64,000 bases of DNA. It comes from Haliclystus octoradiatus. Taxonomy: Eukaryota > Cnidaria > Staurozoa > Stauromedusae > Haliclystidae. Position numbers and translations under genes: made by a program. Positions 35,601 through 47,450 of this stretch are shown piece after piece; position 1 is the stretch's first letter; each line of letters begins with the position of its first letter. Where the stretch lies: positions 1,860,001 through 1,924,000 of the forward strand of contig OU744451.1 of assembly GCA_916610825.1 (NCBI GenBank), in the 5' to 3' direction. The notes below the pieces were generated by a model. The model did not search any database. It had not been told where the DNA came from and was given only the letters and a program-made list of their open reading frames with translations.

Positions 35601-38600
35601 TAATGTTTGGCCACTTATGGACACACATCTTTACCCAAGAACAGTCCATTAAAAAGTTTGTAAATGTGAAATTTTTCATCAAATGCAAATCTTGATCAAA
35701 GATGGAAAATAGATCATAAATAGACAATTCCATTGTGCATGGAATTTTTATGAATTGAAACTGCTGGTGATTAAAGAGTTCATGAACCGGTATTAATTTT
35801 GAGGGAACTGTCTGCTATTTCTCACCTGAATATTTGTTCTTCTTTAAAACGCGCTTGGTAATTTTCAGCAGGTTTTGAATCATTTCGAAGCTACCAAAAA
35901 GCATTAAAATTTAAAAAAATTTAAATTCTAAAATTTTATATGTTGACTTCCTAGATTTAAATCTCTGAAATTTCTCAAGATATGAGAGGGTCACTTTTTG
36001 GAATGCTTATTTCTCAAAAATACTTTCCCTTTCGGGCCAAAATACTAGGAAGGTAATCAAGGCACTTATAGCAACACGTTAAAGTATAAATATTTATGAT
36101 TCTAAATTATTAATTTTAATTGCCTATTGGATATGAAATGTGCAATGCTACCTACGGTGATTGTCAGACAAAAACTGTTTTTATCCATAAGAATTGATGC
36201 AGTGGTTAGGGCTATGGACATTGGACATTGACGCCACTTTTAATGATACGGAAAAAAGAAAAAATGTTTTTTAATGATTTCAATTTCATATCCAGCATTT
36301 TTAAACCAGATTATGGCCAAAAATATGATTCTATTTTCACTTGATCAGCTTTGCAGCGAAACAAAACAAATCTCTTTTATAGCTTGCTTTTGTTGATCTG
36401 GACAGCAAACTAACAAAAAAGGGGTTTTCCTCATATAATTTTCACCTGGTTATGCATTTTACTTTCAAACGCATTCACATATTTTTAGTTTACGGTTATT
36501 GTCATGCAAATATGATAAAAGTGCACTTCTCTCTACAAGAAAAGAAAGAAAATCATTTTTCTTCTGAACAGGGTCCGACAAACGGTTCAGCCTTCTGGAA
36601 TCCTAGGGGCATTTCAACTTTTTCTTCTGAAATTTCTTGTTGAGGTTTGAGCAGAAAATCAATAAAAACATAAATTTTCTTATGAATTTTGTCTAGCCTT
36701 CCGGGATCTAGGATCCCAGGATCCCCACTTTTGTCGAACCCTGCTTCTGAATAAAGAAAATTGAACATAACAATTTCCTCCCCCTCCTTCTGAATTTGTG
36801 CCAGTATTCAGGGACTCTCAGCCCCAGAAACCCTCATTTGATCAAACCCTGATTAAAGACTTACCGATTTTGGTGAGAAATCCGTTGTACTTTTGATAGT
36901 ATTACTTGCATTTGAGCTTTCACTATCAGATATTAAGTCATCATCTGCGTCATGTTTTATAATCCCTTTTGTATCATATTTAGAATGACGGGTATTACGA
37001 GAGCTATTAAAAAATGATTTAATTAAACCATGTTCATTCGATTCTGTATTACTATGATTAAGTCCGTTACGTTTTGTTAAATGACCATTCTCTAGGTCAC
37101 CTGAGCGGTTCTTATCCTCCGCTAAACCATTGTCCATAAATTTTATATTATTGCTATTACGTGATGAACGGCTATTATTATCGCCCTCTGTAGTAGTTGA
37201 TATTAGCATACTCTTGCTGCGATTATTTATAATTGAGCTTTCTTCCAATAATTTAATTGATGCTGAAACAGTAAAACAAAATATTCAGAATAATATATAA
37301 AAAATTAAAATATTTATAGTCAAATATTAATCAAATGAAAACCATAAACTTATAGAATAGAAATTTTTTCCTATTCGTACAAGCAACTGTTACGGTTTTG
37401 CATAGAGTGACTCTTTCCCCGTCAAAGTTGACCTTGAACATGGTATTTTGGAGATTCGTGTCACACTTTTTGTAACCAAAAAGGAACAATATCTAATACA
37501 TTAGTATATTAGATACATTTTAAATGGAAAAAAAGTAAAAAGATTCAGACTTTTTTATGTGTAGCAATTAAAACATGGAATTTTGGCCAGAAATCATAGT
37601 CAAACTCTCTTGTTGAAAATAATATTGTTCCTTTTTTGGTTTCAAAAAGTAGGACGACATGAGAATCTCCAAAATACAATGTTCAAGGTCAATTTTGACG
37701 GGAAAAGAGTCGCGCTATGCAAAAACGTAACAGCGACAGGTAAGAATAGAAAAAAAGTTCTATCCAAATCTGGTGATTAAAAAAGGCAATATATACACTT
37801 TAAATACTAGACAGTCAACAGTCAACATACAAACCCATTTTACACCCGATATGATTTAACGATTTGGCATTACGTCATAACTTGCTATTTCTCGCATGAG
37901 ATCTCCCTATGGATGTCCCCCATACAACGTGCCCCACATTAAACCCAGCAACGCGAGTAACTCATTGCTAGTACATGATAAACAAACCTTTTATATTATA
38001 TACAGACCATTATTCTGATTCCAGTTTTCTGTTACTGAAAAATAATATCTTGCAGTGTAGACCAGAGCCATTTATTTATACGGATTGGGACACTTTTTAA
38101 TGTACCACTATTACTCATGTGCCAGTCAAATGATATTATGATGACCATTTTTGTTCCATCAAACCAGGCTTGAAAAATTTGAACAAAGCCAGCGAAAATA
38201 ACTTTATGAATTCTAAAAACTTCTTGTTAAAAATTTGGATCCCCAAAAGTTGCGTGTCTCAACTCCTATACATGGTATGCCTACTTAACCTACTATGCCT
38301 CTACCTTGAAACAAAAGGCACAGAATTCAGAATGAAGCATTATATACCGATAAACCATTTGTGTTTAAATTGATCATAGTATTCGATATCCTGTCTCTTT
38401 TCTTCCTTAAACAATTTACTACGTTATTGGTTACTTACGTTTCGGTGCTCTCATTTCTATTGGTAGAGAATATGATATTAATTCCGAATAGAAGTCATTC
38501 TCTTTAGATACATCTTCTTGTTTATACTAAAAAATAAAATCGATAATCGATAAACAACGAACATTATCTACAGAGTTACACTTTAAAATCATTCACCTTA

Positions 38601-41600
38601 TTACATAATTAGAAGTTTGGACTAGCATTGTAAAATACATCCCTTCTTTGCTTAACTGGAGGATCTGACCATCAGTGTCTGACAAAAGGTTTAGCCTTTT
38701 GGAACCTTGAACAATACGGTACATTTTCTTCTGAATATTTGTTGAGGTTCGACATATAAATCAGAAAAGTATAAATTTTCTTCTAAATTTGCTCCAGCGT
38801 TTTTGGATCTAGGATTCCAGGATCTTCACTTTTGTCGGACTCTGTTGACAATGTTTCGATGTCGGGAGACTAAGTATGCGCAATGATAGAAAATATTCAC
38901 AAGGAAAACAAAATGATAGATACTGCTGCAGAATAGAGAGTTCTCTAAATGTTTGAGATTTCTAGATAAATTTTCAAGTCTCTGCAAGATAAAAATCTTT
39001 TACAGAACCAGCTTAGCAAAAATTCAGCTGAATTCCTGACCAACAAAGACATCAGAAAGGTGTATGATAGGTACCTCGGCAAAGATAAAACATGGATAAA
39101 TATACCCTCTCCTTAACTATATACATACAGTAGCAAACAATTCCATAAATTACAACCGATCGGTATCATGTAAGGCATTACAGCCTGATTGAATTGTTGT
39201 AAAATCCAGCAATAAGTAAAGCCTTCCCGAAACTTTGTCCCAGGATTCCTATTTTTGTTGGACCCTGTGCATAGATTTAGATAATGAACGAGCAAAGGTA
39301 ATTCCATACTCGGATTTCCAATGGTAAAATTGCATTATTGTGAACAACCTAGAATATTTTTATTTGGCTTTCACCGATGATTTGCCTACGGTATTCTATG
39401 TCTTATTTCAATTATAAAACCTACCTGTCTTAATTTAAAGCCTATATAGCTTTTAAAACCATACCCAAGGCTAACGACTGGATAGCCAATACTAAAAATT
39501 GAAAAAAAATTCTGATTCTGACACATTATGTATTACGTTGTGTAGCAGGGGTCTGTGAATCTCAAAAAATCAGATGGGATTTTTTTTTAGACTCACAAAT
39601 AACTTGTTGTCATCGGATCGGATCGGTTTGTTGTAATAAATCTCAGATCAAATAGGATTTCTTCAAAGTACAGTACTAATTATTTATTTGACAATTACTC
39701 TTTCTAAGGTAAATGATCAAATAAAAATATTTTTTACTTAAATTTACTACCATTTCATCATTTACTATGAATATATATATTTAAGAAATGACTGTCCATT
39801 TTTGTTTTCATTATCAAAACGTTGTGTATTTTGTAAGTTATCAATAACATGCAGCCTTCTTACTTTCTCTATAAAATTTAGATCATTTAACATTATTTTT
39901 AAATTGAGTACAGTGAAACCTGCATATAACAGACAGCTACGAGAGGTAGATAAATTGACCATTATAGACAGCTGACCGTTATAACAGGTTTGACTGTAAA
40001 GGATGTAGTTACAACTACATATTCCTGAAGAGACTGCCATAATGAGATTAAGCAATTAAACCAAGAATATGCAGCACAATTATTTACAGCTACAGGTCGA
40101 TACAGTTCGATATTATAAATACCAGATGCGAGGAAATCAAGACAGTCAGCCTTACCAATGAGCTGCAAACGGTCGACATAGATCAAGATGAAACGGAAGT
40201 GGTTTCAGCTCTCGCAACCGCACGGATGCCTCAACATATACAAATAACAGCCATAGAAAAACTGTAGGCAAACAAGGTCCCCGATCTAAAAGAGACAGAA
40301 ATAGTAAGCAATTAGAGCTAGCAAGTAATTGCTGTCCATTTTATATTTAATATCCCTATGAACTGTTCCATCAACGATCAATCGATGATACTTATTTGAT
40401 GTTTAAATCACGTCGTCAACACTGAGTTGATATTTTAGGAGATTTGAGCTTAGACGATCAGACCCAAAGTTTGGCTCTTCTACTATCTTATCTCTTTTAA
40501 TAAACCGCAAGCAATTTTTAAAACACAGAGTATGATGTTATAATTACCCGTTACTTGGTATAAAAAAACTACTTTACTACATTATAATACTTGTGCACTG
40601 GTAGATTAAAGATCGCACGGGTGTTGCCTCCCCGTCAGTGCACACATGCTATTTGTATCTGTTTCTAAATTCGTTATGTCACTCTAGATTGTAAACAAGG
40701 TGACTGTCAATAAAGGGTTACTGCATGGCAGCCGTGTTTGGGTTCTCTGATACCAACACGAGGGATGATAGGAGACACGAGAAAGCATCAGAAAAACAAG
40801 AGCCCGTAGGGCGAGTGTTTTTCAGTTTTCTTGTGTCTCCCAACATCCTAAGTGATGGTATCAGAGAACCAAAACACAAGGCTGCCATGCAGTAACCCTT
40901 TTGTGAAATAAAACATGTATTTACTATTTTTAAACGAATTTAAAATGAAAGATTTGACTGATTAGATCAATTTTCTCCTATAAATCTCCACGTATTCATC
41001 ATATTTTGCCTTTTTTCGAATCACAGATCCAGAGTTATACTTTTGAACCAATTTCGATTCTCTGAAGGGTATGATCTTGATCTGTTTCGTTTCTCATTTC
41101 TGCTATTTTGCAAGCTTTTGACGTGAGTGTTTTGTTTTTATCTATCATGATGTGCAGGTTTTTTTGGCTAACGTGATCCAAACACGGGAGTTAGCCAATC
41201 AAATCATTAGAACAGCATTCGAAAATCGCTCGAGTTTTACAATCACAATATGATTAAAATAGCTTAACATTATTATTAACGCACCTGTATTCCATACAAA
41301 TTGTACCCATACATAAGTACTTGCAGCAAAGAATAACCAATGTATAGGCAATAAAACCAGAAATAATAAATCAGAACAGACAGTGACAGTTAGAAAGAGA
41401 AACGTCAAACCCTAAAATAGACATAAAATTATCAAAATGAATTGTTTAGAATAAGTAGAATAAAGTATACATGAAAACAGGGTGTCATAGAAGTTGAAAT
41501 TCTAGATTTCAGAAGGCTTGAGGAAATAAGAAGGTTAGCAAGTAGTTCAAATTGAATTGCAATAGTCATGCTTGAAATCAGCCTTTTTCTTACTTTCTGT

Positions 41601-44600
41601 GGCTGCTCCAACTTTATGGAACAATATATCGAGAGACCTGCAAGGTTGTAAATCATTACTTATATTCAAGAGCAAATTAAAAACATATCTATTTTGCATC
41701 TCGTTTCTTCAATCATAGTTAATTGTTGTATGAAATTTTAGATATTATCATATTAATGTTCTTAAATTAGTTAATTACAGTGAAACCTGTATATAACGGC
41801 CAGCAGCGCCGGATTAACATTTCAGGGCCCCTAAGCACTCTCTCTCCAAAGGGCCTTAAAATGGGTGTGGCAAACATAGAATTAGCCTCACTTTCAAGTT
41901 ATCATCTCAGTTTGAATTTTCATAGTCGCCATTTTATTCTTGTCCGAAGAAAAACGATTCACGCAAAAATAAAATGTTGTTATTGCAGTGGTAGAATGAT
42001 GGTTTTGAAGCATTTAAAAAGATTTTAAAAGATTACAAAAGACACAGTATTATTTGTTTGATTAAACCCATTTTGTTTTGCTGTTTAAATTAACTTTACA
42101 CTATTCAAAACAAGATCGAATGATGAAAACATTTGTTGAATGTTTATGCCTACTTTTGAAAAGTATTATTCGAATTGTTGCTATTCGATTAGCATTTAAT
42201 ATACTATTAAAATCAGTAGACAGTTAACCACAAAGGGCCCTAATTCTTATTATAATTGGTTATTGAATTCCTCCATTAATTTCAACTTTTAAAATAATAC
42301 TATCTTACAAATTGATTTTTTTTAAGGGCCCCTCAAAAACGAAGGGCCCTAAGCTGAAGCTTATTTAGCTTACGGGTTAATCCGGCGCTGACGGCCAGCT
42401 TCGAGAGGTAGATAAATTGTCCATTATAGACAGGTGGCCTTTATACACAGGTTTGATTCAATAGAAAATATTATTTTAGACATTGCAAGAGTGACCACTA
42501 TAGACAGGTGACCGCTTTATAGAGGTGACCGTTATAACAGGTTTGACTGTAGTTAACCTTCTTATTTTTGGTTAGTTTATTATTACAAATTGTGAAGCGC
42601 TTAGAACATAACGCTATAAGCGCCATATAAATATTATTATTATTATTATATTTCATTGCCTAGAAATTCCAATCTAGTTAGATAACAATGTCACAAATTA
42701 CAAACCATCATGAACGATTTCATGTGATGCAAAATCTAACAAACTTGTAACGTGAGCTTCTAGTAAGAACTTCCCTTGCCCTTTGATGGACGTGGAAGTT
42801 GTAAGCAGAGGAACTGCATTATGAAAATAATTGTGTTTGGTTGAGATATGAGTTTGTTACAGCGTTTAATCAATAGCTTTATAACTTGTCGGGAAAAATA
42901 TGAAACAAAAGGAAAGATGACGTTTTAATCAAGTTTTGCTACTTTTAAACTTTTGTTTCCTTGCATAATTAATGTGATGAATAATGGAACAATTATCAAA
43001 CTTATTATTTCGCATGACATTGAGAATTATCAGACCTTAAGGCTCTATTATAATCTAGGCTACCTCTATTTATCAAAGATAGTTTTTATTACTAGCCATC
43101 TGCTTGCATATATTACACATCTAGTTCAGATTAAATCAATTTAATTGACCATTTTTATTTTACAATTGATAAGAGAAAGTTGTTTTCTGTATTCAAATTT
43201 CAAAGTTTGTACAGCGTAAACGAGGTCATATATGGTGGCCCATCGTTCTCATAGCATATTTACATAAAAAAAATAAAAAAAAATAAAAAAAGTTAGTTGA
43301 CCATCCTATCAATGATCATTTTTAGTTAAAAGGTTGGTTAATCAAGTACGTCAGCCAAGTTTATGACTATTAAATCAACTTGAACGGACGAAAGTGAGAT
43401 TTACAGTGCCTTATTAACCAATAGGCGGTTTAGGCGGCTAACTTAGGCCACAGATACTAATAGGCATCCAAAAACAAAAAAAAAGGGAAAAGACCAAAAA
43501 AAATTGAAAGAGCTGTGTTTTGTAGTTTCTTATAAAATTTTAAAATTTTTAAACTAAATTAAAGTTGAATTCAGTTTATCTACAAGCCAATAGCCTCTTT
43601 GGACTCCAGGGACTGGTATTGACAATGAGAAATATGAAATCGACAAGTAACTCTGAAGAGGCTTATACAGAAATTGATCAAATTGTTTGCAAAGGTCAAG
43701 ATTTCAATTGTCGTAAGGATTTTGAATTTCCTTCCTGTCTCATAATTTTGGTGACATCATTGCTATTTCGAGATCAATCATCTAAGGCCACCGATAATAT
43801 TAATGCGGCACTGGAGATTTATATTCATACAGAGTTGGATTGGAAGGATCCATGGAGAGATCCCTTGCGAACAATAAAAGTAAGTAATGTAGACGGTATC
43901 GCCCTACCGAAGGCACCCGTACCACTCCTCCATTTCTAGACGAGTGGCTTTTTTCGCTGAGAGCAATGATTTTAAACGCTCTTGGTTGATCTCAGCCGCG
44001 ACACTGCAGATCAATTTCAACAGATTTCATGGCAGATAGGTCTCGATTGTCAATGTGCAACGATGCGCCGCAGCTACTCACAATGCAATTCCCTCTTTAC
44101 CATTCCATCCGCCATCCTCAGATGGTACTCATTTGATGTTTCAGATAAAGTCAAGGCTGAGTTGACCTCAGGGGGATTTGAACCACGGTCGATCAGATGT
44201 GATCCGATCTGAAGTTCAGTTGCTCTGCCATCTGAGCTAATCCTCCTCAAATTGCGAACAATAAACAATTCAAATGTTTGTCTGATCATTGTCTCCTCAT
44301 GGATCTTCCAAATCCAACTCTGCCCACATTCAATCTAGCAACGCGGGTAATATTCATTGCTAGTTATATATTTATCTGTACCTAAACATGCAAAAGTATG
44401 CATATGTGATGTGATGTGATATATATTTGATCATAAAAGCAGAAATATATTACAAATGCTATGAATTTATGACCAGGGTCAACCCTTAAGCAAATCTGCT
44501 TGTTTGTTTGGGTGACCCTATAGTTACAATATATATTGTTTTACAGTAATATAATGTTTCCATATAAAGTACTGTAACTTTGAATACACTAATGAATGAT

Positions 44601-46599
44601 AATAATAAAGAATTTTTTTGGGCTTAGCATTTTCTATACTAATACATTGATAATTGAGTACAGGTTTTAAAAACACTATTTCAAAATAAAAGAAAAAGCT
44701 CAGAAAAGAGTAACAAAATATTGGAAATTAGGTTAAACAAGCTTCGCATATGTAGCAGTTCCGTTCACAACAAGTTGTGCAACATGTATGACGTCCACTT
44801 TCTATTGTTTTCCCAGACTGATAAAAACACTGAAAAGCATAGAAGTGGACCACACACATGGTTACAACAAAATGCACATACACACACACACACACAGAGA
44901 CTTTCTTATTTGAACGTATGTACATTACCCTTGTAACATATAAATCTCAGTCTCATTCGTTCAAGTTGATTTTGATAGTCATAAACTTGGCTGACATACT
45001 TAATTAACCAACCTTTTAACTAAAAATGATCATTGATAGGATGGTCAACTAACTTTTTTTATTTATTTTTATTTTTTTTATGTAAATATGCTATGAGAAC
45101 GATGGGCCACCATATATGACCTTGTTTACGCTGTACAAACTTTGAAATTCGAATACAGAAAACAACTTTCTCTTATCAATTGTAAAATAAAAATGGTCAA
45201 TTAAATTGATTTAATCTGAACTAGATGTGTAATATATGCAAGCAGATGGCTAGTAATAAAAAATTATTTTTAATAAAAATTATCAAAAATATACTTCTTG
45301 AAATTTGATGCCATCAGAAAATAATTAAACAGAAAAACTTATGGAATATAATATTTTTGTATTCAAAACATTAGATTGTTGTTATAGCAGGTATATTAAC
45401 TATTTCTTTAGATATTTACAAACAATATAATAACCATTTTATTACAATTATCCAATTGTTTAATTATCGTTGAAAAGCGTAAAGATCAATTTATATTTCG
45501 CCTATTTGTGACCTCTTGACTAGAAGTACACGCGTAGGTGTTAAAATATAGAATTCTAAGAAATAGTTTCCAGACGTTAAAATATGTAGGCCTACAATTA
45601 TATTAAACATTTTTATCATATTTTCACTTTTTAAGAAAATGTTTCAATGTTTGACACAGTTGCATGAGAAGAGTTGAATTAAAAATATTGAACAATCAAC
45701 AGGGATGTTTTCTGTTTTCAAACTTCAAAACACATAAACATAAATTCAAGTAGGTCTATATCTAGTCTTCAAATATTGCAATAAAATCAAGACATATTAG
45801 ATGTTATGAAATTTTTAATAATCAGATTTTTTAAATTGAGAATATCATAATTTACATACCATGCCTTGATAACGAAATGAATCGTAAGTACTTCGTACTA
45901 GTAACCACAAAGGCCACAAAAATTCAAACCGAAATTCCAATAAGAAATCAAGAGAAATAACCAATAGCCAAACAATGAAAAATCTCAGATATAACAGCCA
46001 ACTAAGAATAAAGAATTGATGAAAATTATGTTATAAATATAATAACCTTGATAGATATTGAGTTGAATGAAACAAACAAATTGGCCAACAAAACAAATTG
46101 AGCAAGTAGGGTTATGAGCTAAGCTTTTCAAGATTGCTCGCTTAATCAAGCATATAAAATTACACATTAAAATAAAAAATAAAATAAGGCACTGTAATGG
46201 TCTACTCGATATAGTTAATATGACATTGAATATCAAAGTAAACTGTATCAAAGATAGAGAATAGTCAATCAAAATAAAGGTTCGTTGCGCTTTCTTACGT
46301 AGCTTTCTAGTTGAAAAGTTCATGAAAACAACCAATAAATTCGTTATTAGAATCAATATAATATTATTATTATATTTCTCAGTCAGCAGGGAATCTATAA
46401 TAAATCGTCTTATCAATGTATTTTAATGTTAAATAAGCCTGAAATTGAATCAAAATCAACTATTCTGTACGTATTTATTTCAAAACATGGCGGTGTCTAT
46501 CAAATATATTATGGCTCACCTCCCATGAACCGAATCTGTTATTCTTGACCGACGAATTGGTCTACGAACTTTTGATGCATCAATTGTTCTTCTCTTCAT
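31869..46599 (-). CDS. MACO1: Macoilin (TMEM57), complete coding region in ten exons
   Basis: Multi-pass ER membrane protein with a C-terminal coiled coil; in nematodes and vertebrates it acts in neurons. Exons, 5' to 3': 46599-46520, 46001-45860, 41411-41285, 40261-40156, 39491-39425, 38526-38439, 37262-36865, 35890-35826, 34714-34529, 32625-31869. Every border has AG/GT and all phases fit, giving 671 residues (human about 664). The N-terminus MKRRTIDASKVRRPIRRSRI is the family start. Membrane segments lie in about residues 28-150 (IVWLLVISLDFLLEFRFEFL, IHWLFFAASTYVWVQFVW, WLLFVYVEAS), followed by LDLCRPFAAHCIGYPVVSLG. A Ser/Asn-rich variable linker fills about 180-335, a coiled coil about 340-600, and the family signature TRLKLDLFSALGDTRRQLE plus KIAEVMAVMP is near 590-620. 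Compared with my memory of the human protein, about eight residues after VWNT are missing. Confidence 0.93.
33195..33880. repeat. Long inverted repeat in MACO1 intron 9
   Basis: The left arm GCATAGTCATCAAATGTTTT and right arm (GATTTGATGACTATGC) pair; inward, TATATACC...CAACTGGTATATAAC mirrors GTTATATACCAGTTAAAAAGG. Probably a foldback transposon. Its centre holds sequence like the arms of the next element (CATTTGGTACCTTTGTAAAT). Confidence 0.65.
34003..34416. repeat. Inverted repeat element in MACO1 intron 9
   Basis: GGTCGTGGCTAGATCAGGGG at the left is mirrored by CCCCTGATCTAGCCACGACC at the right. Arms continue inward through TCAATCGATTTTCAAAATTC and a GAATTTTGAAAATCGGTTGA mirror. Both sides are followed by AATCAGATCGG-like sequence, possibly target duplication. 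Confidence 0.75.
34899..35073 (-). mobile_element. Tigger/pogo-like MITE, diverged, reverse orientation
   Basis: Ends CAAAGGTTTCACTGTA (reverse of the standard start) and contains GGCCACCTGTAGATAATGGC and AAAATTGTATTTTCTATTG. More diverged than other copies. Confidence 0.6.
35270..35560. repeat. Dispersed repeat, copy 1, with internal palindrome
   Basis: GGGACACT ... TTTTTGTTCCATCAAACTCA ... AATTTGAACAAAGCCAGCGA recurs at 38060-38230. TTTTGTTCCATCAAA is mirrored further on by TTTTTGATGGAACGAAAA. Confidence 0.6.
36569..36743. mobile_element. hAT-type MITE, complete copy of the CAGGGTCCGACAAA family
   Basis: 175 bp. Ends CAGGGTCCGACAAA and, inverted, CAGGGTTCGACAAA. Exact 8-bp duplication CTTCTGAA at 36561-36568 and 36744-36751. 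Lies in MACO1 intron 7. Other copies: 590, 38673-38844, 50613-50775, with fragments at 39223-39268 and 51513-51550. Confidence 0.85.
37352..37768. repeat. Inverted repeat element in MACO1 intron 6
   Basis: Arms: AGAATAGAAATTTTTTCCTA / AGAATAGAAAAAAAGTTCTA-type ends, then GTTACGGTTTTGCATAG mirrored by CTATGCAAAAACGTAAC, then CCAAAATACCATGTTCAAGG-type sequence on both sides and a central ATTGTTCCTTTTTTGG pair. A half-length relative sits at 53395-53668. Confidence 0.75.
38060..38240. repeat. Dispersed repeat, copy 2
   Basis: Same order of blocks as 35270-35560: GGGACACTTTTTAAT, TTTTTGTTCCATCAAACCAG, AATTTGAACAAAGCCAGCGA. Confidence 0.6.
38673..38844. mobile_element. hAT-type MITE, diverged copy of the CAGGGTCCGACAAA family
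   Basis: Starts CAGTGTCTGACAAAAGG and ends CACTTTTGTCGGACTCTG; interior follows the 36569 copy. In MACO1 intron 5. Confidence 0.65.
39909..39998 (+). mobile_element. Tigger/pogo-like MITE, 90-bp short form
   Basis: Both terminal repeats are present with most of the interior lost. Confidence 0.7.
40704..41255 (+). repeat. Dispersed repeat with palindromic head, copy 2
   Basis: The head AAAGGGTTACTGCATGGCAG is mirrored by CTGCCATGCAGTAACCCTTT about 190 bp on, with TTGGGTTCTCTGATACCAAC paired inside. The tail matches 26258-26690. It sits in MACO1 intron 3, just 30 bp from the exon at 41285. Confidence 0.75.
41776..42551 (+). mobile_element. Tigger/pogo-like MITE split by a hAT-type MITE
   Basis: The MITE begins TACAGTGAAACC at 41776, is interrupted at 41804-42390, and resumes ACGGCCAGCTTCGAGAGG to GACTGTA at 42551. 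With the insert and one duplicate removed it is a standard copy of about 181 bp. Confidence 0.85.
41804..42390. mobile_element. hAT-type non-autonomous element, 587 bp
   Basis: Perfect 15-bp inverted ends, CAGCGCCGGATTAAC. Exact 8-bp duplication ACGGCCAG at 41796-41803 and 42391-42398. Contains AGGGCCC blocks near both ends. The open frame at 41780-42028 is not a transposase. Confidence 0.9.
42600..43085. other. MACO1 intron 2 sequence, no recognised feature
   Basis: AT-rich, with a short ATT microsatellite at 42630-42650. Nothing else seen. Confidence 0.5.
43086..45258. repeat. Large inverted repeat, arms of about 320 bp, 1.5-kb loop
   Basis: Left arm 43086-43404 and right arm 44938-45258 are reverse complements with only a handful of differences by eye. 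Shared blocks include TTTTATTACTAGCCATCTGC, GTTTGTACAGCGTAAAC, GGCCCATCGTTCTCATAGCA and GACCATCCTATCAATGATCA. The loop holds an inverted SINE (43879-44253), a 124-codon frame at 43565-43939 of no known family, and a smaller inverted repeat around the SINE (CAGAGTTGGATT ... AATCCAACTCTG). The whole lies in MACO1 intron 2. Confidence 0.85.
43879..44253 (-). repeat. tRNA-derived SINE, inverted copy with target duplication
   Basis: Same family as 10529 in reverse orientation. Exact 12-bp duplication GCGAACAATAAA at 43867-43878 and 44254-44265. Confidence 0.85.
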
Positions 46600-46619
46600 A
46601 CTTGAATTTTAATTTAGCA

Positions 46620-47240
46620 AGTTTATATCATAAATTTGATATTTAAAGTACCACATATAAAGCCATAAACTTTTTCATTTGAAAAACCCAAAAAACACAT
46701 CTGTTCTCTTCAAGTAAACTTTCCGAGTTTTTTTAGTGTATCTACAACGCATGCGCTGATGATGCCATATTTTCAAAGGGGCAAGTGTACCCCCAACAGT
46801 GCACGTAATTTTTCCAAGGTTTTCTAGGTCTTTCTAGTACTACGGAGATGTGAAGGCCAGAGAAGAGGGTTATTATTTAAAGGATATTTCTTATTTCATA
46901 GAGATAGAAAAAGTTATGATGTTCAAAATCAGTAAATCACATACAATCTGATTGATCTATACGCCTCTAAATATTCTATGCGTGGTCATCCATTTGTTAA
47001 ACTATATCCTCTGCAAAAATTCAGATTAAATAGTTCAAAAGATATATTCTGTAACAGGGTGATTCCTTGATAGAGCTCTGTCTGTCTCCTCACTTCATAA
47101 ACAATTCAAGGACTTAAAAAGTCACTTGGTAAAATAGATTTATCTTTAAATTGTAAACCTTTTGCTTAATTAACATATAATTACTAGATAGCCCATCTTG
47201 TACAATGTACATTGTATTTGAATTTAGCTTGTTATATATA
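46620..47240. other. Region upstream of MACO1, no motif recognised
   Basis: This should hold the MACO1 promoter and 5' UTR (reading leftward). I see no TATA box or other motif I would defend. Confidence 0.4.
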
Positions 47241-47282
47241 TTTTTTAATTTGTGAAATGGCTATATGTAAGTGGAAATGCTG

Positions 47283-47450
47283 TTGAGGTAACTCATTGCG
47301 AAGAACAGTTCGGCGTTGCGAAGAAAATTGAGAGCTCTCGTCGTTGCGAAGAAACTCATTGCGAAGAAATTGAGCTCTCGTCGTTGCGAAGAATTTTCTT
47401 CACAATGATTTTCTTCGCAATGACTGTTCTTCGCAACGACATGTCCCCTA
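47283..47450. repeat. TTGCGAAGAA palindromic repeat
   Basis: Repeated CATTGCGAAGAA / CGTTGCGAAGAA units on the left are mirrored by TTCTTCGCAATGA and TTCTTCGCAACGA on the right. Probably a small foldback element. Confidence 0.6.

Noticed and set aside
44074..44289. Frames on both strands in 44.0-44.3 kb
   Set aside because: They are translations of the inverted SINE.
45985..46416. 143-codon hydrophobic frame on the - strand
   Set aside because: It lies in MACO1 intron 1 and its frame differs from the true exon 46001-45860; hydrophobicity comes from T-rich intron sequence.
46750..46760. Other CTGATGA matches as hammerheads (for example 4685 and 46755)
   Set aside because: No GAAA at the right distance and no pairing stems.
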